The notes beneath the pieces were generated by a model. That model was given only the letters and a program-made list of their open reading frames with translations. It was not told the DNA's origin and made no database searches. The translations under genes and the position numbers were made by a program. Of a DNA stretch of 64,000 bases, positions 29,712 to 39,263 are shown piece after piece (the first letter of the stretch is position 1; each line of letters opens with the position of its first letter). Location of the stretch: assembly GCF_900637185.1 (NCBI RefSeq), contig NZ_LR134352.1:3090001-3154000 (forward strand). The letters are read 5' to 3'. This stretch comes from Nocardia asteroides. GTDB taxonomy: Bacteria > Actinomycetota > Actinomycetes > Mycobacteriales > Mycobacteriaceae.

Positions 29712-29713
29712 TC

Positions 29714-30622
29714 GTGAACAGTTCGGCAGGCGGATCGACCGAGGTCGAGCCAGTGCACGGCGAGCAGTCACCCGATCTGCGGGTGCTGCTCGACCTGCTC
29801 GACCTCGAGTCGATCGGGGATGACGTCTTCGTCGGCAACCACCCGGAGAAGGTGTGGAGCCGCACCTTCGGCGGGCAGCTGGTGTCGCAGGCGATCGTCG
29901 CTGCCGGACGGACCGCGGGGGAGCGGCCGCTGCATGCGATCAACGCGCACTTCGTGCGCGGCGGCGACGTGAAGAAGCCGATCGAGTATCACGTGCAGCG
30001 GCACCGCGACGGGCGCGCGCTGGCCAATCGGACCGTCACCGCCAGCCAGGACGGCCAGGAGCTGTTCGTCATGCTGGCGGCGTTCCAGGACTGGGGTAAG
30101 GGCCTCGAGCACGCCCACGAGGGTCCCCAGGTGCCCGATCCGGAGTCGCTGCCGCGGATCGAGGAGAGCTTCGCCGGCTTCGAGGACAAGCTGGAGATGT
30201 TCATCAACGCGCCGCACCCGATCGACATGCGCTACACCAACGATCCGGCGTGGATCCTCAAGGGCACCGGCGAGAAGCTCAACCACAACCGGGTCTGGAT
30301 GCGTACCGACGGCACGCTGCCCGACGATCCGCTGCTGCACGTGGCCGCGCTGGGGTACTCCTCCGACACCACGGTGCTGGATTCGATCATCACCACGCAC
30401 GGACTGTCGTGGGGTCTGGACCGGATCCTGGCGGCGACGGTGAACCATTCGATCTGGTTCCACCGCCCGTTCCGGTTCGACGATTGGACGCTGTACGCCA
30501 CCGAGTCGCCGGTGGCGGCGGGCTCGCGCGGCCTGGCGACCGGCCGGTTCTATTCGCGCAGTGGCGAACTGCTGGCCACCACGGTGCAGGAAGGCGTCAT
30601 CCGCCACTTCCCGGCGCGCTGA
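29714..30622 (+). CDS. tesB: acyl-CoA thioesterase II (TesB family)
   Basis: A 302-residue double hot-dog thioesterase that hydrolyses acyl-CoA to free acid and CoA. It shows FVGNHPEKVWSRTFGGQLVSQA, HAINAHFVRGGD, ASQDGQELFVMLAAFQD and the C-terminal WFHRPFRFDDWTLYATESPVA with catalytic Asp of the second domain. The GTG start lies two bases after pyk, so it is probably co-transcribed. The first 30 residues are a poorly conserved polar leader. Confidence 0.93.
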   Translation: MNSSAGGSTEVEPVHGEQSPDLRVLLDLLDLESIGDDVFVGNHPEKVWSRTFGGQLVSQAIVAAGRTAGERPLHAINAHFVRGGDVKKPIEYHVQRHRDGRALANRTVTASQDGQELFVMLAAFQDWGKGLEHAHEGPQVPDPESLPRIEESFAGFEDKLEMFINAPHPIDMRYTNDPAWILKGTGEKLNHNRVWMRTDGTLPDDPLLHVAALGYSSDTTVLDSIITTHGLSWGLDRILAATVNHSIWFHRPFRFDDWTLYATESPVAAGSRGLATGRFYSRSGELLATTVQEGVIRHFPAR

Positions 30623-30629
30623 GCCGGCC

Positions 30630-31040
30630 TCATCGGCGGCGCTCGACGTCGAGTTCGAGCTCGACGTCGGTGCGCTGATGGGCGCGCAGCCGGAACGGGA
30701 CGGCGTGGCTCGCCGCGCCGTACACCGCCAGCGCCAGTCCGTGTTCGAGGTCGGCGATGTCGGCGTCGGTGAGGTCGGCCGGATCGCCCACCAGGCTCAG
30801 CGCGATCTCGGCGGTGGCCTCCCCGTCCGGTTCGCTACCGGGACGCGCACGGCGCCACTGTGATTCGAGGTCCAGGTGGACCGGATCGGTGGCGTCGACG
30901 GGCAGCGTGAACCGCCAGGCGAAGACGTCGCGGTCGCTCAGATGGTCGTCGAGGACCGCCCGGATTCCGGCGACGATGCGGTCCAGCGTTTCCGGCGTCA
31001 CAAACACGTGGAGCGAAACATCCGAAATGCGTTTCGGCAA
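30630..31040 (-). CDS. hypothetical protein, unknown function
   Basis: A 136-residue soluble protein that alternates strand-like and helix-like stretches (RISDVSLHVFVTPETLDRIV; FAWRFTLPVDATDP) and ends in a very charged tail (DVELELDVERRR). No family is recognised and no catalytic motif is visible. It is convergent with tesB, with only seven bases between stops. The gene preference rests on length and codon regularity. Confidence 0.55.
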   Translation of the reverse strand: MPKRISDVSLHVFVTPETLDRIVAGIRAVLDDHLSDRDVFAWRFTLPVDATDPVHLDLESQWRRARPGSEPDGEATAEIALSLVGDPADLTDADIADLEHGLALAVYGAASHAVPFRLRAHQRTDVELELDVERRR

Positions 31041-31139
31041 GTCTCCAGTCCTTGTCGTGTGTCGAACCAGCTAGGGGAACTTCCCACGTCCGCGCCGAAG
31101 TGTAATCGCTACGGGCCCGGACGAACAGCCCGACAGCGG

Positions 31140-31760
31140 TCAGCGTGCGCGCTGCGCGGCCAGAAACGCCGACAGCGGCCGGGCCGGACCGGGCTGTATC
31201 ACCAGCCCGGGGCGATCGTCGTCGTCGGCGAGTTCGCTCCGTTCGTGCGGAGCCAGCGCGGCCAGCAGCGGGAACAGCAGCTCGGCGATGCGGTCGCCGA
31301 CCTCGAGGAACGCCTCGGGCGACAGGCCGAGGGGGTCGGCGATGTTCTCCCGGCCCACGTAGGCCAGGTCGTTGCGGGCCCGGTGCAGCGCGGCAATGGA
31401 TTTCGCCCCGGTGACCTTGGCGATGCGATGCGCCTCGGCCAGGGTGAAGGTCCGCGGCGCCGCCCCGAAGGCCAGCTCGACGACCTGTTCCCGCAGCGAT
31501 TCGGTCATCGTGAGCACGAGATCGGCGCGATCCACCATCTCGGGCCGGATTTTCCTGGCCTTGAATCCGGTGGTGTCGCCACCGAGTCCGGCGATGGTCT
31601 CCGCGGCCAGCGGTTCCGGCGGAAAACCGACCAGCGCACGCGTTCCCGCGCTCTCCGCGGTGAGCCCGGGCAGGCCGTTGTCCGCAGCGAACGCCCGGGT
31701 GAGCCGTTCGGCGATCACCGAGCGGCAGACGTTGGAGTTGCAGACGAACAGCACGTGCAT
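31140..31760 (-). CDS. low-molecular-weight protein-tyrosine-phosphatase family protein
   Basis: A 206-residue phosphatase/arsenate-reductase-fold protein. The P-loop is VCNSNVCRS: nucleophile Cys7 and Arg13 in CX5R. An Asp general acid is expected near ENIADPLGLSPE. It is about 50 residues longer than classic LMW-PTPs (about 155), with a C-terminal helical extension rich in Glu/Asp/Arg. The ATG at 31760 gives the compact N-terminus MHVLFVCNSN. It could be a cell-wall or capsule tyrosine phosphatase or an arsenate reductase; the second Cys12 leaves this open. Confidence 0.8.
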   Translation of the reverse strand: MHVLFVCNSNVCRSVIAERLTRAFAADNGLPGLTAESAGTRALVGFPPEPLAAETIAGLGGDTTGFKARKIRPEMVDRADLVLTMTESLREQVVELAFGAAPRTFTLAEAHRIAKVTGAKSIAALHRARNDLAYVGRENIADPLGLSPEAFLEVGDRIAELLFPLLAALAPHERSELADDDDRPGLVIQPGPARPLSAFLAAQRAR

Positions 31761-31945
31761 ATCGACACCGTAATCCCGTCGATTGTCGCGCAGTAGAGCT
31801 ACATCGGAACGATCACAGGCGCGGTGCTGGTTATTCACCTCTCGGTTGAATTGCGTACACGAATCGCGATGCGCAAATCCATTGTGTGTGACCGTGATAC
31901 CCGCGAGATAACGTCTGAAAACCTTTCGATCATATGTGTCGAGCG

Positions 31946-32455
31946 TCACTCGCCGGTGTCGTAGTAATTCGATTCGGAAATAACCGGTGGCACGGCCGGT
32001 TGGTCGCCGTGTACCCGGCCGCGGGTGGAGAACATCGGACCGCGGGCGGGGACCACCGGCGCGAACGCGGCCAGGCCCGCGGGCCGGGTCATGTCGTCGT
32101 AGACGGCGTCGATACCGCCGCGGCGGAAGTAGGCCTCGTGCCAGAAGCCGGTGCCACCGGAATCGCGCAGGAATTCCGACCACCACTGCCGGTGCGGCGC
32201 CGACCGGGTCCAGCGTTCGAGGGAGTCGAGGTCGCGCCAGTACTGCCGGGCGCCCCAGTGCGGCGGCAGCATCGACCACACCACGTCCTCGTGCAGCAGC
32301 AGCCCGTCGGGCCGGTCGGCGTGCGACCGGTAGAGCTTGGGGCCGACGCCGAGCAGGCGCAGCAGCCCGCGCGGGGTGCGCACCCGCATGCCGAGCAGGA
32401 TCATCACCAGGTCGGGATAGTCGTCCAGATCCACCGTCAGCCGGTTCACCCGCAT
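31946..32455 (-). CDS. DUF4188-like (monooxygenase family) protein
   Basis: A 169-residue protein resembling the DUF4188 group: RLTVDLDDYPDLVMILLGMRV at the N-terminus, GLLLHEDVVWSMLPPHWGARQYWRDLDSLERW, and FWHEAYFRRGGIDAVYDDM. The pattern is a ferredoxin-like dimer domain; some members are called monooxygenases on distant similarity, and the substrate is unknown. The ATG at 32455 follows AAAGGG with seven bases of spacing. It is divergent from the tRNA gene. Confidence 0.8.
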   Translation of the reverse strand: MRVNRLTVDLDDYPDLVMILLGMRVRTPRGLLRLLGVGPKLYRSHADRPDGLLLHEDVVWSMLPPHWGARQYWRDLDSLERWTRSAPHRQWWSEFLRDSGGTGFWHEAYFRRGGIDAVYDDMTRPAGLAAFAPVVPARGPMFSTRGRVHGDQPAVPPVISESNYYDTGE

Positions 32456-32567
32456 GTCCGAGCCCTTTCGCCGTCCCGCCCTCACCGGTACAACGACCTG
32501 GCGGTGCGCGCGGTTCGACCGGCGGTTCGCGTCGCGGCGCGCCGAGACGCTATAGTGACCGCGGTGC

Positions 32568-32654
32568 GCCGGGTTGGCGGAACTGGCAGACGCGACGGTC
32601 TCAAAAACCGTTGTCCGAAAGGACGTGTGGGTTCGAGTCCCACACTCGGCACCA
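32568..32654 (+). tRNA. tRNA-Leu (CAA)
   Basis: An 87-base class II tRNA including an encoded CCA end. GCCGGGT pairs with ACTCGGC in the acceptor stem with one G·T pair. The anticodon arm ACGGT-CTCAAAA-ACCGT gives anticodon CAA, reading the Leu codon UUG. A long variable arm (TGTCCGAAAGGACG), a T-arm GTGGG-TTCGAGT-CCCAC, and ACCA at 32651-32654 are all present. UUG is rare in this GC-rich genome. Confidence 0.95.
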
Positions 32655-32891
32655 CGGCGGCGGCGCGAGGCGATCGCGCTCCGCGGGGGAGTATCGATCG
32701 CGGGGTGTGCGCGACGTCTCCGCGCTGACGTTCACCGGCGGTTTCCGACCGCTCAATGCATTCTGTGCGGAAGCGAAAGGTACTCTTTACATCACTCGGT
32801 CACCCACGACGGGTTTATCGGCCGGCTCGTCCGATGCCGTCGACCGTCGTGGTGTGATCGACAGGCATCGGAATCCAGAGGGGTCGAACCT

Positions 32892-33509
32892 ATGAGCACG
32901 AATGCAGGGGGCGCCGGCGCCGCACGTGAGGCCGTGGCCAAGCGCGTCGTCGTCGCCGAGGACGAGGCCCTCATCCGGATGGATCTCGTCGAGATGCTCA
33001 AGGAAGAGGGCTACGAGGTCGTCGGCGAGGCGGGCGACGGACAGCAGGCCGTCGAGCTGGCCGAGGAGCTGCGTCCGGATCTGGTGATCATGGACGTCAA
33101 GATGCCGCGCCGGGACGGTATCGACGCCGCGGGTGAGATCGCGTCGAAACGTGTTGCGCCCGTGGTGATCCTGACCGCGTTCAGTCAGCGCGACCTGGTC
33201 GAGCGGGCCCGCGACGCCGGCGCCATGGCCTATCTGGTGAAGCCGTTCACCAAATCGGATCTGGTGCCCGCGATCGAACTGGCCGCGAGCCGTTTCCACG
33301 AAATCACCGCGCTGGAAACCGAAGTCGCGAATCTGTCGGATCGGCTGGAGACGCGCAAACTGGTCGAGCGGGCCAAGGGTGTGCTCATGCAGACCCAGGG
33401 GCTCTCGGAACCGCAGGCGTTCAAATGGATTCAGCGCACCGCGATGGACCGGCGCACCACGATGAAGGCGGTCGCCGAAGTGGTCCTGGAGAACCTCACC
33501 CCGCAGTGA
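32892..33509 (+). CDS. pdtaR: ANTAR-domain response regulator PdtaR
   Basis: A 205-residue response regulator. Receiver domain residues about 18-135: acidic cluster VAEDEA, phospho-acceptor Asp68 in LVIMDVKMP, and LVKPF Lys. The C-terminal ANTAR domain (about 145-205) binds hairpin RNA and acts as an antiterminator: LVERAKGVLMQTQGLSEPQAFKWIQ, then RRTTMKAVAEVVL. The PdtaS sensor kinase is not in this window. The ATG has GAGGGG upstream. It sits close to polA and a leucine importer, as I recall for mycobacteria and Streptomyces. Confidence 0.95.
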   Translation: MSTNAGGAGAAREAVAKRVVVAEDEALIRMDLVEMLKEEGYEVVGEAGDGQQAVELAEELRPDLVIMDVKMPRRDGIDAAGEIASKRVAPVVILTAFSQRDLVERARDAGAMAYLVKPFTKSDLVPAIELAASRFHEITALETEVANLSDRLETRKLVERAKGVLMQTQGLSEPQAFKWIQRTAMDRRTTMKAVAEVVLENLTPQ

Positions 33510-33551
33510 CGTAGAACCGCACGTCGGATCGCGAGCGAAAAGCCGGAAAAC

Positions 33552-33578
33552 TTTACGTAAGCGAAACAATAATGTGAA
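33552..33578 (+). promoter_or_regulatory. GlnR-like motif upstream of the second importer
   Basis: TTTAC, six bases, GAAAC, six bases, GTGAA resembles the gTnAC-n6-GaAAC repeats bound by actinobacterial GlnR; AC-n9-AC spacing holds between the first two. Nitrogen control of the downstream importer is inferred. Confidence 0.4.
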
Positions 33579-33713
33579 CTACGACTGGACACGAAGCGTC
33601 CGACATGATGCGAATGTGATGCGGATCTAACAAACCGGCGATATGTTCTGTCCGGGCTGAACGTGGTCGGCCCCCTCGGTGACCCCGGGGAGCACAGGAC
33701 ATAGAGGTGAGAC

Positions 33714-34937
33714 GTGCTCAGTTCGACATGGCGCAGTCGTTCGACGCGAGGAGTTCTGGTAATCGGAGCTGCCGCGTCGTTGGTGTTGTCCGGATGCAGC
33801 GACAAGTCGTCCGACGGCGGCGGTGGCGGCAACACCGATCTCTCGATCCAGCCGGTGGTCCAGCTCGATACCCAGGGTAAGGCTGTCGCGCAGACCGACG
33901 CCGGGGCCGCCGCCGACCCGGCCGGCGACGGCAAGGCCAAGTGCGCGCCGCAGACCATCGCGATGGCGGGCCCGCTGACCGGTGGCAACGCCGCGCTCGG
34001 CATCAACATCATCAACGGCGTGAAGCTGGCCCTCGACCAGCACAACAAGGCCAACCCGGATTGTCAGGTCTCGGTCAAGCAGTTCGACACCGAGGGCAAG
34101 CCGCAGATCGCCAGCCAGGTGATCCCGACGATCGTCAGCGACCCGAGCATCGTCGCGCTGGTCGGTCCGACCTTCTCCGGGGAGACCAAGGCGACCGGCC
34201 AGATCCTCAGCGAGGCGGGCATGCCCACGCTGACCGCCTCGGCCACCAACCCGACGCTCACCGAGAACGGCTGGAAGACCTTCTTCCGCGGCCTCGGCAA
34301 CGACAACTCGCAGGGCCCGGCCGTGGCCAACTACCTGACCGGGGAGAAGGGCTACAAGAAGATCTGCGTGGTCCAGGACAACACCGACTACGGTGCCGGT
34401 CTGGCGCAGGCCTTCAACGCCGCCGCCGGCGCGGCCGCCGACCCGTCCTGCGCGGTCAGCGTCAAGGAAGGTGACAAGGACTTCTCCGCCGCGGTGTCGA
34501 AGCTGTCGGCGGCCAAGCCCGACGCCATCTTCTACGCCGGGTACTACGCCGAGGCCGCGCCGTTCGTGCAGCAGCTGCGCTCTGGCGGGGTGACCGCGAC
34601 CTTCGTCTCCGCCGACGGCAGCAACGACCCCGAGTTCGTGCGGCAGGCGGGCAGCTCGTCCAAGGACGCGCTGCTGTCGTGCCCGTGCAGCCCGGCGCCG
34701 GAGAAGTTCGCCACCGAGTACAAGGCGCTCAACGGCCAGGCACCCGGCGTCTACTCGGTCGAGGGCTACGACCTGACCACGATCCTGCTCAAGGGCATCG
34801 ACTCCGGCAAGATCACCCGCCCCGAGCTGGTGGACTACGTCCGCAACTACGACGGCACCGGTGTCGCCCGCCAGTACAAGTGGGGTCCGACCGGCGAGCT
34901 GGCCAACATCCAGATCTGGATGTACGAGGTCAAGTAG
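33714..34937 (+). CDS. livK: branched-chain-amino-acid-type ABC transporter substrate-binding lipoprotein
   Basis: A 407-residue lipoprotein (lipobox LVLSGC, Cys28). A Gly/Ser/Asp-rich linker follows, then the LivK/amide fold: IAMAGPLTGGNAALGINIINGVKLALDQHN, VALVGPTFSGE, CVVQDNTDYGAGLAQAFN, and GVYSVEGYDLTTILLKGID. Several Cys pairs (KCAP, DCQV, CPCS) may form disulfides. The ligand is probably a neutral amino acid or amide. The GTG start follows AGAGGTGAG. It heads livK-H-M-GF; a strong stem-loop separates it from the permease and probably raises its relative amount. Confidence 0.93.
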   Translation: MLSSTWRSRSTRGVLVIGAAASLVLSGCSDKSSDGGGGGNTDLSIQPVVQLDTQGKAVAQTDAGAAADPAGDGKAKCAPQTIAMAGPLTGGNAALGINIINGVKLALDQHNKANPDCQVSVKQFDTEGKPQIASQVIPTIVSDPSIVALVGPTFSGETKATGQILSEAGMPTLTASATNPTLTENGWKTFFRGLGNDNSQGPAVANYLTGEKGYKKICVVQDNTDYGAGLAQAFNAAAGAAADPSCAVSVKEGDKDFSAAVSKLSAAKPDAIFYAGYYAEAAPFVQQLRSGGVTATFVSADGSNDPEFVRQAGSSSKDALLSCPCSPAPEKFATEYKALNGQAPGVYSVEGYDLTTILLKGIDSGKITRPELVDYVRNYDGTGVARQYKWGPTGELANIQIWMYEVK

Positions 34938-34954
34938 TCCCCACGAAAGTGTGT

Positions 34955-34987
34955 AGCGGTGCGCGTGGCCATGCCACGCGCACCGCT
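34955..34987 (+). promoter_or_regulatory. stem-loop between binding protein and permease genes
   Basis: A perfect 15-base-pair stem with a three-base loop (arms 34955-34969 and 34973-34987). It has no T-run and lies between livK and livH, typical of an mRNA-stabilising or partly terminating hairpin that favours binding protein over permease. Confidence 0.6.
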
Positions 34988-35007
34988 CGCCTGACGCGAG
35001 AGAAACC

Positions 35008-36045
35008 ATGACATCAGCGGCTTCGCTCGGTGTGACCCTGTTGGCCGAGGGTTCCATCGATTTCAACGTCTCCGGGGTGATCGACCAGTTCTGGCGATTG
35101 ACCGTCGACGGTCTCACCTACGGCTCGGTCTACGCCCTCGTCGCCGTCGGCTACACCCTGGTGTACGGCGTGCTGAGGCTGATCAACTTCGCCCACTCCG
35201 AAATCTTCATGCTCGGCATGTTCGGTACCTACGTCGGTCTGGAACTGCTCGGCTTCGCCCCCAGCGGCAATGTGTACTCGCAGGGCGTCGTGCTGACGGT
35301 GACCTACCTCGGGCTGGCGATGCTGTTCGGCATGCTGGTCTCCGGCGTCGCCGCGGTCGGCCTCGAACGGGTGGCCTACCGGCCGCTGCGCAAACGCGGT
35401 GCCAAACCTCTCGCGTTCCTGATCACCGCGATCGGTATGTCGTTCGTGATCCAGGAGTTCGTCCACTACATCCTGCCCAAGATCCGGCCGGGCCTCGGCG
35501 GCACCAACGCCCAGACCGGTATCCGGCTCGTCGAGCCGAAGGTGCAGTTCAGCTTCCTCGGCGCCGACGTCACCAATGTGGCGATCGTGATCATCGTCGC
35601 GGCCGTGGTGCTCGCGGTCAGCACCGAGATCCTCATCAACCGCACCAAATTCGGCCGCGCCATCCGCGCCGTGGCCCAGGACCCCGACACCGCGACCCTG
35701 ATGGGCGTCTCGCGGGAACGGGTCATCGTGCTGACCTTCCTCATCGGCGGCCTGCTGGCCGGTGCCGCCGCCATGCTGTACACCCTGCGGGTGCCCACCG
35801 GCATCATCTTCTCCGGCGGCTTCATCCTCGGCATCAAGGCCTTCAGCGCCGCGGTCCTCGGCGGCATCGGCAACCTGCGCGGCGCGCTGCTGGGCGGTCT
35901 GCTGCTCGGTGTGGCCGAGCAGTACGGCCAGATCCTGTTCGGCTTCGAATGGCGCGACGTGGTGGCCTTCGTCCTGCTGGTGACCGTGCTGATGTTCCGG
36001 CCCACCGGTATTCTCGGCGAGAGTCTGGGGAGGGCGCGCGCATGA
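35008..36045 (+). CDS. livH: branched-chain-type ABC transporter permease LivH
   Basis: A 345-residue LivH permease with LTYGSVYALVAVGYTLVYGV, LINFAHSEIFMLGMFGTYVG, and the ATPase-coupling loop RAVAQDPDTATLMGVSRERVI. Nine or so membrane segments. An N-terminal extension of about 35 residues precedes the first helix. Its stop overlaps the livM start by four bases. It forms the importer channel with LivM and is energised by the fused LivG-LivF. Confidence 0.94.
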   Translation: MTSAASLGVTLLAEGSIDFNVSGVIDQFWRLTVDGLTYGSVYALVAVGYTLVYGVLRLINFAHSEIFMLGMFGTYVGLELLGFAPSGNVYSQGVVLTVTYLGLAMLFGMLVSGVAAVGLERVAYRPLRKRGAKPLAFLITAIGMSFVIQEFVHYILPKIRPGLGGTNAQTGIRLVEPKVQFSFLGADVTNVAIVIIVAAVVLAVSTEILINRTKFGRAIRAVAQDPDTATLMGVSRERVIVLTFLIGGLLAGAAAMLYTLRVPTGIIFSGGFILGIKAFSAAVLGGIGNLRGALLGGLLLGVAEQYGQILFGFEWRDVVAFVLLVTVLMFRPTGILGESLGRARA

Positions 36046-37457
36046 CCGACCTGACGAAAACCCCGGTGGCACAGCCTGATCGGCGCGGCGTCGGCGACGC
36101 GATCCGCACCTGGTGGGACGGGCTGTCGCGGCAGCAGCAGTGGGTGGTCGGCATCCCGGTCATCGCCGTGCTGGCGATCGTGCCGCTGTTCCCACCGCCG
36201 CTGCTGGACACCCCCGGGGTGAGCTTCGGCGGCGTGATGGCGCTGTTCGCGATGTACGCGCTGATCGCGATCGGCCTGAACGTGGTGGTCGGCCAGGCGG
36301 GCCTGCTCGACCTCGGCTATGTCGGCTTCTACGCCGTCGGCGCCTACACGGTGGGCCTGCTCACCAGCGCGAACAGCCCGTGGAACCAGACCGACGGCGG
36401 CTGGCTGAATCCGAGCTGGGCCTGGCTGGCGTGTGTGCCGATCGCGGTCGCGCTCACGGCGCTGTCCGGCCTGATCCTGGGCACCCCCACCCTGCGCCTG
36501 CGCGGTGACTACCTGGCCATCGTGACGCTGGGCTTCGGTGAGATCGTGCGCCTGATGGCCGACAATCTCGGCGAGCTCACCAACGGCAGCCTCGGCCTGT
36601 CCAAGATCGCCTACCCGCAGGTGGGCGAGTCGGAGGAACTGCCGGGCGGCTACTTCTCACCCGGCAACCTCGGCGACCCCGACACCTGGAATCCGTTCCA
36701 GCGGGCCAACAACGGCACCTGGTGGTTCTGGCTCGGCATGGTCCTGGTGATCATCGTGCTGCTGATCATCGGCAACCTCGAGCGCAGCCGGGTGGGCCGC
36801 GCGTGGGTGGCCATCCGCGAGGACGAGGACGCCGCCGAGATCATGGGCGTGCCGACCTTCAAGTTCAAGCTGTGGGCGTTCACGATCGGCGCCTCGGTCG
36901 GCGGCCTGTCCGGCGCGATGTACGCCGGTCAGGTCACCTACGTCAATCCCAAGCAGTTCGACATCATCCTGTCGATGCTGTTCCTGTGCGCGGTCGTGCT
37001 CGGCGGTTCGGGCAACAAGCTCGGTGTGATCGTCGGCGCCTTCCTCATCGCGTACCTGCCGCTGCGGTTGCAGTCGGTGCAGCTGGTGTCGACCGAGTCG
37101 ACCGGTTACCTGCTGCTCGCGGTGGACGCGGTCCTGTTGATCGGGCTGTGGGCACTGTGGAAGTACCGCAGGGACGCGATCGGCGTCTGGGGACAGCGGG
37201 CGGTGATCGGCGTCTCGATCGTCGCGGTGATCTGGGGATTGCTGCTGTTCGGCAGCGTGCTGCTGTTCCGCAAGGGCGGCGCGCAGACCCTCGGCGACCT
37301 GAAGTACCTGTACTTCGGTATCGCCCTGGTGGTGATGATGATTCTGCGGCCCCAGGGTCTGTTCCCGGTGCGGCAGAAACTGCTCACCTATGGCAGGCAG
37401 GTGTACCAGGCGGTCGTGCGCAAACCGGCCGCCGGATCGATCGGAGCACAGCGATGA
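36042..37457 (+). CDS. livM: branched-chain-type ABC transporter permease LivM
   Basis: A 471-residue permease, longer than usual for LivM (about 330-425). It has [26 protein letters not shown] and [27 protein letters not shown] polar insert of about 40 residues ([21 protein letters not shown]) lies in the outer loop before the EAA-like loop [21 protein letters not shown]. Extra hydrophobic segments are at the C-terminus. The ATG overlaps the livH stop. Confidence 0.93.
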   Translation: MTDLTKTPVAQPDRRGVGDAIRTWWDGLSRQQQWVVGIPVIAVLAIVPLFPPPLLDTPGVSFGGVMALFAMYALIAIGLNVVVGQAGLLDLGYVGFYAVGAYTVGLLTSANSPWNQTDGGWLNPSWAWLACVPIAVALTALSGLILGTPTLRLRGDYLAIVTLGFGEIVRLMADNLGELTNGSLGLSKIAYPQVGESEELPGGYFSPGNLGDPDTWNPFQRANNGTWWFWLGMVLVIIVLLIIGNLERSRVGRAWVAIREDEDAAEIMGVPTFKFKLWAFTIGASVGGLSGAMYAGQVTYVNPKQFDIILSMLFLCAVVLGGSGNKLGVIVGAFLIAYLPLRLQSVQLVSTESTGYLLLAVDAVLLIGLWALWKYRRDAIGVWGQRAVIGVSIVAVIWGLLLFGSVLLFRKGGAQTLGDLKYLYFGIALVVMMILRPQGLFPVRQKLLTYGRQVYQAVVRKPAAGSIGAQR

Positions 37458-39238
37458 CCGGCCCGGGCGCGGGAGACGCGCTGTACGACAACGAGGACAT
37501 GTCGGCCGGGTACAAGCCCGCGCCGGAGGTCGAGCCGGTGGGCGAGGTCGACGTCACCGCGGTCCTGCCCGAACTGGGCGACGCGGAGACGGTGGCCGAT
37601 GTCGTCGCCCCGCATCGCGACATCGACACCGCGGTGGGCGAGCCGCTGCTGCGCACCGACGGGCTCACGGTGCAGTTCGGCGGTCTGACCGCGCTCGACA
37701 GCGTGAGCTTCGAGATCCGCCGCGGCGAGATCCTGGGCCTGATCGGCCCCAACGGCGCGGGCAAGACCACCTGCTTCAACGCCATCACCGGCGTCTACAA
37801 GCCGGCCGCCGGCAGCGTGCACTTCGACGGCAAGCCGCTGGCCAGGACCAAGCGCAACGAGATCACCCGGCTCGGGATCGCGCGCACGTTCCAGAACGTG
37901 CGGCTCTTCGGCGAGATGACGGCGCTGGAGAACGTGGTCGTCGGCACCGACGCCCGCCACACCACCTCGGTGCCGGGCGCGGTGTTCCGCACGCCGAAGC
38001 ACCGGCGCGAGGAACGCGACGCCATCGAACGCGGCATGGCGCTGCTCGAGTTCGTCGGTATCGCGCCGCGCGCGGTGGAGAAGGCGCGCAACCTGTCCTA
38101 CGGCGATCAGCGCCGGCTCGAGATCGCCCGCGCGCTGGCGACCGAACCCAAGCTGCTGTGCCTGGACGAACCGGCCGCCGGGTTCAATCCCAGCGAGAAG
38201 TCGGCGCTGATGGATCTGATCCGCAAGATCCGCGACGACGGCTACACCGTGCTGCTGATCGAGCACGACATGCGCCTGGTGATGGGCGTGACCGACCGGA
38301 TCGTGGTGCTCGAGTTCGGGCGCAAGATCGCCGACGGCCTGCCCGCCGCGGTGCGCGAGGACCCGGCCGTGATCGCGGCCTATCTCGGCGTACCCGACGC
38401 GGACACCGTCGCGGAGGTCCGCGAGGAGGCCGGCGCCGCCGCGGCGGCCGCGGCCGAACCCACCCGGGCCCCGGTCGCGGTGGTGGAAGCGGCGCAGGAG
38501 GAGCCCGCGGCCGCCGCGGACGTGCCGCTGCTCGAGGTGCGCGACATGGTCGTGCACTACGGCAGAATCGAAGCGCTGCACGGCATCTCGCTGTCGGTGT
38601 CGCAGGGCGAGCTGGTCACCCTGCTCGGCGCCAACGGTGCGGGTAAGACCACCACCATGCGCGCGCTGTCGGGTCTGCTGCCGCTCACCTCGGGCCGGAT
38701 CCTGTTCGAGGGCAAGGACATCACCGGCATGAAGGCGCACGACCGGGTCGTGCAGGGCCTGATCCAGGCGCCGGAGGGCCGCGGGGTGTTCCCCGGGATG
38801 ACGGTGGCCGAGAACCTCGACATGGGCTGCTACGGCAGGCCGTTCGAGCAGAAGGCCGAGTATCAGCAGACGCTGGACTGGATCTTCGAGCTGTTCCCGC
38901 GCCTGGCCGAGCGGCGCAAGCAGGTCGGCGGCACCCTCTCGGGTGGTGAACAGCAGATGCTGGCCATCGGCCGGGCCCTGATGGCGCGTCCGAAACTGCT
39001 GCTGCTCGACGAACCGTCGATGGGTCTGGCGCCGATGGTGATCCAGCAGATCTTCAAGATCATCAGCGAGATCAACCGCCAGGGCACCACCGTGCTGCTC
39101 GTCGAGCAAAACGCCCAGCAGGCCCTCACCCGCAGCCACCGCGCCTACATCCTGGAAACCGGCGAGGTCACCAAATCCGGAGCGGGCGCCGCCCTGCTCA
39201 CCGACCCCGCCGTCATGTCCGCCTACCTGGGGCACTGA
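37454..39238 (+). CDS. fused LivG-LivF ATPase of a branched-chain-type importer
   Basis: A 594-residue protein carrying two complete ABC ATPase domains in one chain. Residues about 65-317 are LivG-like: Walker A 98-105 (GPNGAGKT), signature LSYGDQRR (from 214), Walker [14 protein letters not shown]. Residues about 357-594 are LivF-like: Walker A 392-399 (GANGAGKT), [20 protein letters not shown], signature LSGGEQQML (from 495), [13 protein letters not shown]. An Ala/Pro/Glu-rich linker joins them near 320-356, and an acidic N-terminal tail of about 60 residues is unmatched. Overlap with livM is four bases. The other importer here keeps two separate genes. Confidence 0.95.
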   Translation: MTGPGAGDALYDNEDMSAGYKPAPEVEPVGEVDVTAVLPELGDAETVADVVAPHRDIDTAVGEPLLRTDGLTVQFGGLTALDSVSFEIRRGEILGLIGPNGAGKTTCFNAITGVYKPAAGSVHFDGKPLARTKRNEITRLGIARTFQNVRLFGEMTALENVVVGTDARHTTSVPGAVFRTPKHRREERDAIERGMALLEFVGIAPRAVEKARNLSYGDQRRLEIARALATEPKLLCLDEPAAGFNPSEKSALMDLIRKIRDDGYTVLLIEHDMRLVMGVTDRIVVLEFGRKIADGLPAAVREDPAVIAAYLGVPDADTVAEVREEAGAAAAAAAEPTRAPVAVVEAAQEEPAAAADVPLLEVRDMVVHYGRIEALHGISLSVSQGELVTLLGANGAGKTTTMRALSGLLPLTSGRILFEGKDITGMKAHDRVVQGLIQAPEGRGVFPGMTVAENLDMGCYGRPFEQKAEYQQTLDWIFELFPRLAERRKQVGGTLSGGEQQMLAIGRALMARPKLLLLDEPSMGLAPMVIQQIFKIISEINRQGTTVLLVEQNAQQALTRSHRAYILETGEVTKSGAGAALLTDPAVMSAYLGH

Positions 39239-39263
39239 GTTATCGGAGCGCTGGCGCGCTCGA

